64,000 bases of DNA from Thalassomonas sp. RHCl1. GTDB lineage: Bacteria > Pseudomonadota > Gammaproteobacteria > Enterobacterales > Alteromonadaceae. Position 1 is the first letter of the stretch. Each line of letters opens with the position of its first letter. The stretch is taken from positions 558,001 to 622,000 of the forward strand of contig NZ_CANDNZ010000001.1 of NCBI RefSeq assembly GCF_947387555.1. Direction: 5' to 3'. Below the pieces are notes generated by a model. It saw only the letters and a list, made by a program, of their open reading frames with translations. It did not search any database and was not told where the DNA came from. A program made the translations under genes and the position numbers. Positions 53,265 to 61,698 of the stretch are shown here, piece by piece.

Positions 53265-53818
53265 AGCCTTTATTGTTGTTACTCAAGACAAAGTTTTTGC
53301 TGGTTTTGCTTTTAGGGCTTTTCAGTTGCTCCAATGATATTAACCACTATCAGGACAGTACACCTGTGCTGGATATTCAAAGCTACTTTACCGGGCCGGT
53401 GATCGCCTGGGGTATAGTGCAGGATTATAACCTCAAGGTGACGCGGCGTTTTTGTGTTGAACTTGAAGGAAGCTGGCAGCAGGAGCAAGGCTTGCTAAAA
53501 GAAGTGTTTTATTTTAAAGACGGCGAAGTCTCCCGCAGAAACTGGCGTTTAACCCGTCAGGGGGGCGGTAAATACCTGGGGCAGGCTGAGGATGTTATAG
53601 GTATTGCCGGCGGGCAGCAACTGGGTTATGCCTTCAGGTGGCAATACCGCCTGGCACTTGATATAGACGGTGAGTCTTATCAGTTTGATCTCGATGACTG
53701 GATGTACCGCATTGATGATTACCGGGTGTTTAACAAAACACAAATGAAAAAGTTCGGTATTACCCTGGCGGAAATCACGCTGTTTTTCGATAAAGAGCAG
53801 CCCTTACGTCACTGTTGA
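53261..53818 (+). CDS. DUF3833 family lipoprotein
   Basis: 185 residues. The signal peptide ends in a lipobox-like LGLFSC|SN (Cys about residue 23). The mature part fits DUF3833: LDIQSYFTGPVIAWGIVQDY (about 38-57), then VTRRFCVELEGSWQ and FDLDDWMYRIDDYRVFNKTQ (about 146-165). A lipocalin-like barrel is likely. ATG overlaps the CHI-like stop (ATGA), so the two are translationally coupled. Function unknown; it travels with CFA synthase and DUF2878 genes. Confidence 0.8.
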   Translation: MKPLLLLLKTKFLLVLLLGLFSCSNDINHYQDSTPVLDIQSYFTGPVIAWGIVQDYNLKVTRRFCVELEGSWQQEQGLLKEVFYFKDGEVSRRNWRLTRQGGGKYLGQAEDVIGIAGGQQLGYAFRWQYRLALDIDGESYQFDLDDWMYRIDDYRVFNKTQMKKFGITLAEITLFFDKEQPLRHC

Positions 53819-53899
53819 TTTAACCGTTATTGTTATCTCGCTATGGTTCAATCCCGGATTTGGCCGGGGTTGATGGACATGTGTTTGCAGGGGGCTGGC

Positions 53900-54475
53900 A
53901 TGAAGCTACCAATTTTTCCATTACCTGTGTTTATGTTGCCCCAGGGCATGACCCGGTTAAAAATCTTTGAACCGCGCTATCTGAAAATGGTAAAAATCGC
54001 CTCAAAAGAAAATGGTTTTGCTATTTTACTCGACCCCTGGCATGGCGACAGTATGCCGGTGGCCAGTTGGGTCGAGATCACCAACTTTGGCACCGGTGAT
54101 GACGGCTTCTTGCTGCTTGATGTCAGATGCAAAGGGCTTGTTGCCATCAGCGCAGCCTACCGGGACCAGGATAACCTGATGTGGGGAAGTATCGCTCCTC
54201 TTGAGCATTGGCCCGAGCACCGGCATGACCAACTGACCAGGGTCTTTAGTCGGTTACTGCAAGCCTTTTTCATGCAAAGTGAAGGCTTATCAGGCCTTTA
54301 TAGCGGCGATTTTATCGATCAGCCGAATTGGGTGCTGGCCCGCTGGCTCGAGTTATTGCCCATTGCCAACCAGCATAAAGTACATTTTCTTAAGGCGTCA
54401 TCCTATGACAGCGCTTTGCTGCTGCTTTCGATGATCTTGTCGGAAAATAATCTCAGGTTAAGTGATCTAAAGTGA
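53900..54475 (+). CDS. LON substrate-binding-domain protein
   Basis: 191 residues from the ATG at 53900, chosen because GGGGG lies five bases upstream and the sequence from there (MKLPIFPLPVFMLPQGMTRL) is the classic start of the domain; an earlier in-frame ATG at 53843 adds 19 unlike residues. It has the PUA-like Lon N-terminal domain (about 1-185: KIFEPRYLKMVK, ILLDPWHGDSMP) with no ATPase or protease part. Role unknown. The sigma-factor promoter lies inside its last codons. Confidence 0.85.
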   Translation: MKLPIFPLPVFMLPQGMTRLKIFEPRYLKMVKIASKENGFAILLDPWHGDSMPVASWVEITNFGTGDDGFLLLDVRCKGLVAISAAYRDQDNLMWGSIAPLEHWPEHRHDQLTRVFSRLLQAFFMQSEGLSGLYSGDFIDQPNWVLARWLELLPIANQHKVHFLKASSYDSALLLLSMILSENNLRLSDLK

Positions 54476-54491
54476 CTCCTGCACCGTATTA
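54462..54491 (+). promoter_or_regulatory. ECF sigma promoter 2 (autoregulation of sigma-chrR)
   Basis: TGATCT (54462-54467), exactly 18 nt, TATTAG (54486-54491), 31 bp before the sigma-factor ATG. It overlaps the end of the LON-domain gene. Confidence 0.65.
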
Positions 54492-54522
54492 GGTTAACAA
54501 AGGGGTTAGCGGCTATTGAGTT

Positions 54523-55161
54523 ATGCAAGTTATCAGCGGCGCGTTGCAAAAAAATCAGGAAGGTATTAAACCTATAGCTATGCCTGCCGACTTTGATAAT
54601 AAAACGCTAACCCGGTTCGTTATTGCCATAGCCTTAAAAAGGGACAAGCAAGCTTTCACCAGCTTGTTTAAATTTTTTGCCCCTAAGATAAAGCGTGTAG
54701 CCGCCACCCGGTTTAATAATAGCGAGCAGGTCAATGAAGTGCTTCAGGAAACCATGGCCATTGTCTGGCGCAAAGCGCATTTGTTTAATATCGATAAGGG
54801 GGCCGTGACCACTTGGGTGTACACCATCATGCGTAATGTCAGTTTTGACATGCTCAGAAAAGTACAGGCCAACAAAGAAGATAATCTCAGTGATGATATC
54901 TGGCCTCTGGCAGAGCGCAATATCGGAGAAGGGGAAATTTTTGCCGACCACCTGGCGAAAAAACATATGTTAACCTGTTTGGAGCAATTGCCGCAAAACC
55001 AGCAAATGGTGGTAAAAGGCTTCTATTTCCTGGAAATGTCGCAAGAGCAGCTTGCCCGGCAGTTGGACTTGCCGCTTGGCACCATTAAATCAAGGTTACG
55101 TTTGGCGCTGTCGAAATTAAAGCTGCAATTAGGAGACGATAATGATCAGGCATCATCCTAA
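54523..55161 (+). CDS. rpoE: ECF sigma factor of the ChrR-linked RpoE type
   Basis: 212 residues. Region 2 (about 38-110) shows AFTSLFKFFAPKIKRVAATR and TWVYTIMRNVSFDMLRKVQ. Region 4 (about 145-205) shows CLEQLPQNQQMVV, EMSQEQLARQLDLPLGTIKS and RLRLALSKLK. No other domain is present. It resembles the ECF11-type sigma factors held by ChrR and released by singlet oxygen in Rhodobacter. The chrR gene starts 20 bases before its stop. The start lacks a good ribosome site, so the N-terminus (20-odd residues) is uncertain. Its own promoter has the regulon consensus (54462-54491). Confidence 0.9.
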   Translation: MQVISGALQKNQEGIKPIAMPADFDNKTLTRFVIAIALKRDKQAFTSLFKFFAPKIKRVAATRFNNSEQVNEVLQETMAIVWRKAHLFNIDKGAVTTWVYTIMRNVSFDMLRKVQANKEDNLSDDIWPLAERNIGEGEIFADHLAKKHMLTCLEQLPQNQQMVVKGFYFLEMSQEQLARQLDLPLGTIKSRLRLALSKLKLQLGDDNDQASS

Positions 55162-55828
55162 AGAGACCTTACTTAAGGCTTTTGCCGGCGGCGAGCTGGC
55201 CGCATCCCTGTCTGCTGCAATTGCCATACATGTTGATATGTGCCCCCTTTGCCAGGAAAAAACGGCTGCTATCACCAGGGAGCAGGCGATGAAAAGCTTT
55301 GGCCGAGAGGCATTATCGGCTGATATAAACAGCAGTGGCGTTGATAGCTGTCAGCAGGCCGAGACGGATTATGATGATATGATCCAGGTGATTGTTGCCG
55401 ATGAGCAAATTGCGCCTGTTCCGCTACGCATACCGAAAAAAATTACTCTTCACGGACAGGAGTTTACCCTGCCACAGGCGATAGCAAACCTGCAGCTGGG
55501 CAAGTTTCGCCATTTGGGCAAGCTCTCCCGTGCACGTTTGTTGCTCGGGGAAGGGCCGATACATACCAGTTTGTTGCACTTGCAGCCCGGGGGCTCGGTG
55601 CCAGAGCATACCCATAAAGGATATGAATTAACCCTGCTGTTGGCGGGAGAGTTTCACGATGAGCAGGGCAGTTATGTTCCCGGGGATTTTATGATGCTTG
55701 ATGGCCGCCATACCCATACCCCAGTGTCCGAGCAAGGTTGCTTATGTTATACCGTGGTAAGTGATGCCCTGCACTTCACCCAGGGAATAAACAAATTACT
55801 CAATCCTATTGCCGCCTTGATCTATTAG
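55142..55828 (+). CDS. chrR: ChrR-type zinc anti-sigma factor
   Basis: 228 residues. The N-terminal anti-sigma domain has the zinc ligands His 5 (or 4), His 30, Cys 34 and Cys 37 (HVDMCPLC), each one residue off the Rhodobacter ChrR set. The C-terminal cupin domain (about 105-210) has HTHKGYELTLLLAGEFHDEQ, with His 156, His 158 and Glu 162, plus HTHTP (190-194) as remaining ligands. The cupin senses singlet oxygen or organic peroxides in known ChrR; the sigma factor is then freed. It overlaps rpoE by 20 bases. Confidence 0.92.
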   Translation: MIRHHPKETLLKAFAGGELAASLSAAIAIHVDMCPLCQEKTAAITREQAMKSFGREALSADINSSGVDSCQQAETDYDDMIQVIVADEQIAPVPLRIPKKITLHGQEFTLPQAIANLQLGKFRHLGKLSRARLLLGEGPIHTSLLHLQPGGSVPEHTHKGYELTLLLAGEFHDEQGSYVPGDFMMLDGRHTHTPVSEQGCLCYTVVSDALHFTQGINKLLNPIAALIY

Positions 55829-55908
55829 CGCTTTCGCGCCGCTAAACACAGTGAGTAGCATCAGAGCCTGATAAAGCGGGTAAATTTCAATTGCAGATCC
55901 CGAACAGG

Positions 55909-55938
55909 TGATCCAAAACCTGCTTTCATTCGTAAGTA
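55909..55938 (+). promoter_or_regulatory. ECF sigma promoter 3 (lipid-modification operon)
   Basis: TGATCC (55909-55914), exactly 18 nt, TAAGTA (55933-55938), the closest match of the three to the RpoE/ChrR consensus, 96 bp before the first gene. Nothing else is evident in the 55829-56034 gap. Confidence 0.75.
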
Positions 55939-56034
55939 TTTACCGGACAAAGGTAAAACGTCAGCAAAATAAATAGTAAAAATATTAATTATCAACTATT
56001 TATTTGTTAGCGAAGCAAGATAAGGAAGCTCATT

Positions 56035-56514
56035 GTGTTAAGCAGCTACAAAGCAGTGTCTGTGGAAATTATTGAAGAGGATAAGTTAATGCCGGTCTGG
56101 CTGGATAAGTTTATCACCATCTATCAGTCCCTGTGTGCGGATAACCTGGAAATCCTGGCTGAGCTGTACCATCAGGATATTATTTTCCAGGATCCGGTAC
56201 ATGCCATCAAGGGAATACAGGAGTTATCCGCCTACTTTGACCGCCTCTATCAAAATATTTTTTACTGCCGCTTTCGTATCACCCAAATTGTGCAAGACGG
56301 CAATCAGGCGGCCGTTTATTGGCAGATGGAATTTGCCCACAAGCGTTTAAATCAAGGCAGACAAATTCAGGTTGAAGGCCACACCCTGCTGATGGGTAAG
56401 GAAGATAAGGTGATTTATCACCGGGATTACCTCGACCTCGGGCAAATGATTTACGAGCATATTCCGTTGTTGGGACGCCTTATTCTTTGGTTGAAAGCGC
56501 GGGCAGGGCAATGA
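56035..56514 (+). CDS. SnoaL/NTF2-like family protein
   Basis: 159 residues, GTG start with AAGGAAG six bases upstream. It has the cone-shaped NTF2-like/SnoaL fold: DNLEILAELYHQDIIFQDPV (about 37-56, with a typical DPVH stretch), YWQMEFAHKRLNQGRQIQVE and HTLLMGKEDKVIYHRDYLD. Substrate unknown; the fold often holds steroid or lipid enzymes. It starts the operon SnoaL-SDR-FAD oxidase-DUF1365-CFA synthase, with coupled stops and starts between genes. Confidence 0.75.
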   Translation: MLSSYKAVSVEIIEEDKLMPVWLDKFITIYQSLCADNLEILAELYHQDIIFQDPVHAIKGIQELSAYFDRLYQNIFYCRFRITQIVQDGNQAAVYWQMEFAHKRLNQGRQIQVEGHTLLMGKEDKVIYHRDYLDLGQMIYEHIPLLGRLILWLKARAGQ

Positions 56515-57236
56515 AAACCGTACTGATTACCGGGGCGACTTCAGGGATAGGAGAAGCTTTGCTGGCCAAATACCACCAGCAAGGCTTTTATGTCATTGCC
56601 TGCGGCCGTAATCGTGAAAGACTTGCCGGTTATCTTAAGCTTTATAAGAACATCCGGGTGTTGGCCTTTGATGTTACCAGAGACACTGAAATACAGGAGG
56701 CCGCCAAAGAGGTAGAGCAATTGGACATCCTGATCTTAAATGCCGGGGACTGTGCCTATATCGACCAGGTTAAAACCTTTGATGGCGAGTGCTTTGCCAG
56801 TATTATCACCACTAACCTGATTTCCCAGGGGTTTTTATTGCAATATCTGTTGCCCAAGTTAAGTAGCGGCGGTCAGCTTGTTTTTATCAGCTCCAGCGCC
56901 ACGCTGGTGCCTTTTCCAAGAGCCGAAGCCTATGGCGCTTCAAAAGCCGGGGTGGATTATCTCGCCAACAGTTTGCGTATCGACCTTGTCCCGGAAAATA
57001 TCGCCGTCACCCTGGTGCATCCCGGTTTTATTAAAACACCGCTTACCGATAAAAATACCTTTGCCATGCCCTTTATACAAAGCAGTGAACAGGCGGCGAG
57101 GCAGATATTTACCGCCGTGAGCAAGCGTAAGCAATATTTGCATTTTCCCTGGCGCTTAACCCTGGTATTGAAATTACTGGCGCTGTTGCCGGATAAGCTC
57201 TGGCAAAAGCTCATCACAAGGAAGGGGGCGTCATGA
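56511..57236 (+). CDS. Short-chain dehydrogenase/reductase
   Basis: 241 residues from the ATG at 56511, which overlaps the previous stop (ATGA). Classical SDR with the NAD(P)-binding TGATSGIGEALLAK (about 7-20, TGxxxGIG), NAG (LILNAGD, about 78) and the catalytic Ser and YxxxK in VFISSSATLVPFPRAEAYGA and SKAG (Tyr about 145, Lys about 149). Probably acts on lipid intermediates in this operon. Its stop overlaps the start of the FAD oxidoreductase. Confidence 0.85.
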   Translation: MKTVLITGATSGIGEALLAKYHQQGFYVIACGRNRERLAGYLKLYKNIRVLAFDVTRDTEIQEAAKEVEQLDILILNAGDCAYIDQVKTFDGECFASIITTNLISQGFLLQYLLPKLSSGGQLVFISSSATLVPFPRAEAYGASKAGVDYLANSLRIDLVPENIAVTLVHPGFIKTPLTDKNTFAMPFIQSSEQAARQIFTAVSKRKQYLHFPWRLTLVLKLLALLPDKLWQKLITRKGAS

Positions 57237-58501
57237 AAGATATTGCCATTATCGGCAGCGGTATTTCAGGCTTGACCTGTGCCTACCTGTTATCGAAAAA
57301 GCATCAGGTCAGTGTTTTTGAAAAAGCGGCAGTTATCGGCGGACACACGGCAACGGTGGATATTTCCCTGGCCGGCAGGGATTATGCCATAGACACAGGT
57401 TTTATTGTTTTTAACAACAAAACCTACCCTAATTTTCTGGCATTACTGGATGAAATCGGGGTGGAAAAACAGGAAACTGAGATGAGCTTTTCGGTGAAAA
57501 ATCCCGAGTCCGGGCTGGAATATAACGGCCACAACCTCGATACCCTGTTCGCACAACGACGTAACCTTGTCAGGCCGGTTTTCTGGCAGCTGATACGGGA
57601 AATTTTACGTTTTAATAAACTTTGCAAAGCGCATTATCAGGCACAAAACTTTAACCAGAAGGATACCCTGGGACTGTTTTTAAAAGCCTATGGTTTTAGC
57701 CGCTTTTTTACCGAACATTATATTTTACCTATGGGAGCGGCGATATGGTCAAGTTCGCTGGAAAAGATGGAAGAATTCCCGTTGTTGTTTTTTGTGCGCT
57801 TTTTTTACCACCATGGCTTGCTTAACATCAGCGACCGGCCGCAATGGTATGTGATCCCCAAAGGTTCACGCAGTTATCTGGCGCCTTTATGTCGGCCGTT
57901 TGCCGATAACATATATGTCAATGCCGGGATCTGCGGCATTACCCGGCAGCATGGGCGGGTACAAGTAAATTTTGCCGACGGCCGCCAGCAGGAGTTTGAT
58001 GATGTGGTGCTTGCCTGTCACTCAGATCAGGCGATGGCCTTGTTAAGCGATGCCAGCGACGCAGAAAAAGCCGTGCTTGGCGCCATTGCTTATAGCGCCA
58101 ATCAGGTGGTATTGCACACGGATATTTCCCTGCTGCCTAAAAGGAAAAAAGCCTGGGCCAGCTGGAATTACCAATTAACCGGGGATCTCAGTCAACCGGC
58201 CTGTGTTACATATAATATGAATATCCTGCAGGGCATAACGAGTGAGCAAACTTTTTGCGTGACCTTAAATCAAAGCCAGCTGATTGATAAGTCTAAAATT
58301 TTAAAAGAGTTTGTTTACCATCATCCCGTTTTTACTTTAGCTGCCCTTAAGGCGCAGCAGCAAAGGTTGTCTATCTGCGGCAAGGGTCAAAGCCATTTCG
58401 CCGGCGCCTATTGGTACAATGGCTTCCATGAAGATGGCGTAAGGAGTGCGCTGGATGTGGCCGCACGCTTTGGCTGTTTTCTTAACGGACGGCAAGCGTG
58501 A
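57233..58501 (+). CDS. FAD-dependent oxidoreductase of the amine-oxidase type
   Basis: 422 residues. The N-terminal dinucleotide-binding motif is IAIIGSGISGLTCAYLLSKK (GxGxxG, about 4-23), followed by EKAAVIGGHTATVD (about 33-46) and DTGFIVFNNKTYPN (about 56-69). Middle and C-terminal parts have the substrate domain of the amine oxidase/desaturase family. Proteins of this type next to CFA synthase in Rhodobacter-type clusters take part in making methylated and furan fatty acids; that role is inferred here. ATG overlaps the SDR stop; its own stop overlaps the DUF1365 start. Confidence 0.8.
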   Translation: MKDIAIIGSGISGLTCAYLLSKKHQVSVFEKAAVIGGHTATVDISLAGRDYAIDTGFIVFNNKTYPNFLALLDEIGVEKQETEMSFSVKNPESGLEYNGHNLDTLFAQRRNLVRPVFWQLIREILRFNKLCKAHYQAQNFNQKDTLGLFLKAYGFSRFFTEHYILPMGAAIWSSSLEKMEEFPLLFFVRFFYHHGLLNISDRPQWYVIPKGSRSYLAPLCRPFADNIYVNAGICGITRQHGRVQVNFADGRQQEFDDVVLACHSDQAMALLSDASDAEKAVLGAIAYSANQVVLHTDISLLPKRKKAWASWNYQLTGDLSQPACVTYNMNILQGITSEQTFCVTLNQSQLIDKSKILKEFVYHHPVFTLAALKAQQQRLSICGKGQSHFAGAYWYNGFHEDGVRSALDVAARFGCFLNGRQA

Positions 58502-59283
58502 TGGCAGACAATAACTTAAACAGTTGCATTTATCGCGGCCAGGTCAGGCATCGCCGCTTTAAACCGGCTAAAAACCAGTTCAGCTATGCTCTCTACATGC
58601 TGGCTGTTGATGTCGATGAGCTCAATGGCCGGCTTAAACCACAGGGGCCTTTTGGTTACTCCTGGTTTTATCCGATGCGATTTTGTCAAAAAGATTATTT
58701 AAGGGGTGATCCCGGATCGTTAAAAGCACGTATTAAAAATAAAGTCAGGGAGTTAGGGGCAAGCCAGGCAATAGACAGAGTGATGATGCTGGTTCAGCTA
58801 AGGTGTTTCGGCATTTATTTTAGCCCGGCAAATTTTTACTTTTGTTATGACCACAAAGGCAAATGCCAATATGTGTTGGTAGAAGTGAGTAATACGCCCT
58901 GGAACCAGCGACATTATTATCTAGTGGCTATGGCGGCGCAGGATAGCAAGGTGACGAAAAAGAACTTTCATGTTTCACCTTTTATGGATTTGGCCATGGC
59001 ATATCACTGGCGAATCAGGCCGCCGGGGAAAAGCAGCTCCGGGCTGGCGATCCATATTGAGAATAAAGTCGAGCAAAGCAGGGAAGCGAGTAACGAAAAG
59101 TTATTTGATGTCAGTTTAGCCCTTAAAAAGCAGTCATTGAGCTCGAACAGTTTATTCCGGTTATGGCTGAGTATGCCGGCCATGACCTTTAAGATCCTTG
59201 TCGGTATTTATTGGCAGGCACTTAAGTTATTTATCAAACGGGTGCCGTTTATTTCGTATCAGGCATCAAAGGAAACATCATAA
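58501..59283 (+). CDS. DUF1365 family protein
   Basis: 260 residues from the ATG at 58501, overlapping the oxidoreductase stop (TGATG). DUF1365 features: CIYRGQVRHRRFKPAKNQFS (about 8-27), FGYSWFYPMRFCQKDYLRGD (about 51-70), FGIYFSPANFYFCYDHKG (about 100-117) and FHVSPFMDLAMAYHWRI (about 154-170). Found almost always next to this FAD oxidoreductase and CFA synthase, so probably a third component of the lipid-modification step. No catalytic motif is known to me. Confidence 0.85.
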   Translation: MADNNLNSCIYRGQVRHRRFKPAKNQFSYALYMLAVDVDELNGRLKPQGPFGYSWFYPMRFCQKDYLRGDPGSLKARIKNKVRELGASQAIDRVMMLVQLRCFGIYFSPANFYFCYDHKGKCQYVLVEVSNTPWNQRHYYLVAMAAQDSKVTKKNFHVSPFMDLAMAYHWRIRPPGKSSSGLAIHIENKVEQSREASNEKLFDVSLALKKQSLSSNSLFRLWLSMPAMTFKILVGIYWQALKLFIKRVPFISYQASKETS

Positions 59284-59305
59284 TGTTTTGGCGTAGGGGT
59301 TGATT

Positions 59306-60553
59306 GTGGAAAATCTTGTAGAAATTGCCATCAAGGGTAAATCCGGCTGGTTCGAGCAGCGCTGCAGAAATTTAGTGTTTAAGGTGCTAAAGCAAATCAA
59401 TGACGGCTCACTGGAAGTTATCGAAGGCCATAATAAAACACAGTTTGGTCAGTCAGCCGGGCAAATAGCGCCAGGTGACAATGGCCAGGAGCTTAGCGCT
59501 AAACTTGTGGTGCATGATCCCAGTACCTACCGTGATTTGGTGCTAAAAGGCAGTATCGGCGCCGGTGAAGCCTATATAGCGGGCAAGTGGTCTTCGCCGG
59601 ATCTTACCGCCGTGATCCGTATTTTTGCCCGGGCGCAGCAAATGACAGATCAGCTGGAAAGTGGTAAAAACTGGTTTAAAGGTATTCAGCAGGCCTTATT
59701 GCACTGGGCCAACCGCAATAGCAAAGCCGGCGCTCAAAAAAACATCGCTGCCCATTATGATCTCGGCAATGAACTCTACAGCCGCTTTTTAGATCCGCAA
59801 ATGATTTATTCCTCGGCCATATATCCCAAGCCACAGGCAAGTCTGTCCCAGGCCCAGTACCATAAACTTGAAACCATTTGTCAGCGGCTCGAACTTAAAG
59901 AAGACGATCATTTATTGGAAATCGGTAGCGGCTGGGGAGGGCTGGCTATATATGCGGCGCTCTATTACGGCTGTAAGGTAACCACCACCACGATTTCCCG
60001 GGAGCAATATCAATATGCCCGTAAGCAGATCGACAAGTTAGGCTTAGGCGGGCAAATTACCTTGCTGCAAAAAGACTACCGGGAGTTGAGCGGGCAATAT
60101 GACAAGCTGGTGTCGATAGAAATGATCGAAGCGGTTGGTTATGACTATCTGGAAAGTTTTTTCCGCCAGTGCAACCTAAGGTTAAAAAGCGGCGGTAAAA
60201 TGCTGTTGCAGTCGATCACCATAGCGGATCAGCGTTTTGATTATTACCGCAATAATGTCGATTTTATTCAGTGTTATATTTTTCCCGGCGGCTTTTTACC
60301 TTCTATTACCGAAATCGCCCGCCGCACCCAAATACACACCGATATGGTCATCGAGAAAATAGATGATATCGGCCTGCATTATGCGAAAACACTGGCTCAT
60401 TGGCGCGAACAATTTCTCGACTCCTGGCGGGAATTAACCGAGCTTGGTTATGATGAAAGCTTTAAACGCCTGTGGCTGTATTATTTCGGCTATTGCGAAG
60501 GGGCCTTTTTAGAGCGTGCCATCAGTACGGTACAGGTGGTTTTTCGAAAATAA
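59306..60553 (+). CDS. Cyclopropane-fatty-acid-synthase-type methyltransferase
   Basis: 415 residues from the GTG at 59306, with AGGGG six bases upstream; the TTG at 59300 is too close to that site. Catalytic-domain motifs: AHYDLGNELYSRFLDPQMIY (about 149-168), LLEIGSGWGGLAIYAALYYG (S-adenosylmethionine site, about 206-225), SIEMIEAVG (about 267), and YCEGAFLERAISTVQVVF at the end. It methylates double bonds of phospholipid acyl chains in the membrane, giving cyclopropane or methyl-branched lipids. Last gene of the operon; terminator at 60617-60645. Other copies of cfa may exist elsewhere. Confidence 0.88.
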   Translation: MENLVEIAIKGKSGWFEQRCRNLVFKVLKQINDGSLEVIEGHNKTQFGQSAGQIAPGDNGQELSAKLVVHDPSTYRDLVLKGSIGAGEAYIAGKWSSPDLTAVIRIFARAQQMTDQLESGKNWFKGIQQALLHWANRNSKAGAQKNIAAHYDLGNELYSRFLDPQMIYSSAIYPKPQASLSQAQYHKLETICQRLELKEDDHLLEIGSGWGGLAIYAALYYGCKVTTTTISREQYQYARKQIDKLGLGGQITLLQKDYRELSGQYDKLVSIEMIEAVGYDYLESFFRQCNLRLKSGGKMLLQSITIADQRFDYYRNNVDFIQCYIFPGGFLPSITEIARRTQIHTDMVIEKIDDIGLHYAKTLAHWREQFLDSWRELTELGYDESFKRLWLYYFGYCEGAFLERAISTVQVVFRK

Positions 60554-60616
60554 TTGTTGCTCTTTTCAATAGCGAAAACATACAGTGCTGCCTAAGAGGT
60601 AAACTGCAGTCAAAAA

Positions 60617-60645
60617 AAAACCTTAACATTGCTGTTAAGGTTTTC
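60617..60645 (+). terminator. Intrinsic terminator after the CFA-synthase-type gene
   Basis: AACCTTAACA (60619-60628), loop TTGC, TGTTAAGGTT (60633-60642) then TTC, with an A9 run to the left. It also fits the end of the tRNA transcript coming from the other side. Confidence 0.85.
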
Positions 60646-60659
60646 TCTTCTTAAGAAGA

Positions 60660-60735
60660 TGGTGCCTTGACCCGGAATCGAACCAGGGACACGAGGATTT
60701 TCAATCCTCTGCTCTACCGACTGAGCTATCAAGGC
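60660..60735 (-). tRNA. tRNA-Phe (GAA), copy 2
   Basis: 76 nt with encoded CCA. Acceptor GCCTTGA/TCAAGGC, D-loop AGCTCAGTCGGTAGAGC, anticodon loop TTGAAAA (GAA) and T-loop GGTTCGATTCC. It differs from copy 1 in the acceptor stem. Confidence 0.97.
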
Positions 60736-60760
60736 GTTGCTCTTTATCAGAGCGAAAAAA

Positions 60761-60836
<76 letters not shown>

Positions 60837-60925
60837 ACACAAAACTGTGTGCGATATTTACTTTCTTAAAAGCTAAATATCTTGGCACCGAATCAATAAC
60901 ATCAATGATGTCACTAATTCTTGGA

Positions 60926-60957
60926 AGAAAAAAAGCTCTAACCTCAGGCTAGAGCTT
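60926..60957 (-). terminator. Intrinsic terminator between the two tRNA-Thr genes
   Basis: On the minus strand AAGCTCTA (60957-60950) pairs with TAGAGCTT (60940-60933), and then a run of T follows. The second Thr and Phe genes lie beyond it, so they may be reached only by read-through or from their own promoter. Confidence 0.7.
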
Positions 60958-60978
60958 ACTCTTTATCAGAGATAAAAA

Positions 60979-61054
<76 letters not shown>

Positions 61055-61172
61055 ACACAAAACTGTGTGCAAATATCAAGTTTTTTATTTAAAAATAAGC
61101 TACCTGATATTTTGGCACCGAGTTAACGATTCTTTTTATTACTTGTCCAAGTAAAATCATCACCTCAAAATA

Positions 61173-61248
61173 TGGTGCCCAGACCCGGAATCGAACCAGG
61201 GACACGAGGATTTTCAATCCTCTGCTCTACCGACTGAGCTATCTGGGC
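61173..61248 (-). tRNA. tRNA-Phe (GAA), copy 1
   Basis: 76 nt with CCA. Acceptor GCCCAGA/TCTGGGC, anticodon loop TTGAAAA (GAA). It is first in the tRNA unit, about 30 bp after the promoter at 61284-61312. Confidence 0.97.
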
Positions 61249-61283
61249 ATTGTCTTTTTGGCTTTGCCTTGAAGACGGGCGCT

Positions 61284-61312
61284 ATTAAACTGTTTTTCCT
61301 TTTTTCCGTCAA
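61284..61312 (-). promoter_or_regulatory. Promoter of the tRNA Phe-Thr cluster
   Basis: On the minus strand TTGACG (61312-61307), 17 nt, TTTAAT (61289-61284), followed by a GC-rich discriminator (AGCGCCCG) typical of stringently controlled stable-RNA genes. Confidence 0.8.
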
Positions 61313-61395
61313 CTGTTTTTTTTCAAAAAATGTTTGTTCGCTGTTTTTTTCAGCGCTTCGCTGCTTTTAAAGGCAGAAACACGGACACAAGGAGA

Positions 61396-61686
61396 TCAGG
61401 CGCTATATATGGTATAGAGGCCAATCACAATAAAACTGGCTCCTGCGATATAGGCGAGTATTTTTTCATTGATATAACCGGATAAAAAAGTCCCTGCCAA
61501 GACGCCAAAGGCACTTGCCACCACTAAAGCGCAGGAGGCGGAGGCAAATACCATCCATTTGCTGACATCTTTATCGGTGGCAAACAGCATAGTCGCCAGC
61601 TGGGTTTTATCCCCCAATTCGGCAATAAACACCGAGGCGAAAATGGTCAGGAAGACTTTCCAGTCGAATGCAAGTACGTATGCCAT
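61396..61686 (-). CDS. TMEM165/GDT1 family transporter (half-size)
   Basis: 96 residues, three membrane helices. The N-terminal helix carries the family signature AELGDKTQLATML (about 22-34, E-x-G-D-K-T), the cation site. This is a single UPF0016 repeat; the functional unit of two repeats would be a dimer or a partner encoded elsewhere. Family members move Mn2+ or Ca2+ out of the cytoplasm. It lies 12 bp after yggX on the same strand, possibly co-transcribed. Confidence 0.85.
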   Translation of the reverse strand: MAYVLAFDWKVFLTIFASVFIAELGDKTQLATMLFATDKDVSKWMVFASASCALVVASAFGVLAGTFLSGYINEKILAYIAGASFIVIGLYTIYSA

Positions 61687-61698
61687 TTATTTTACAGC

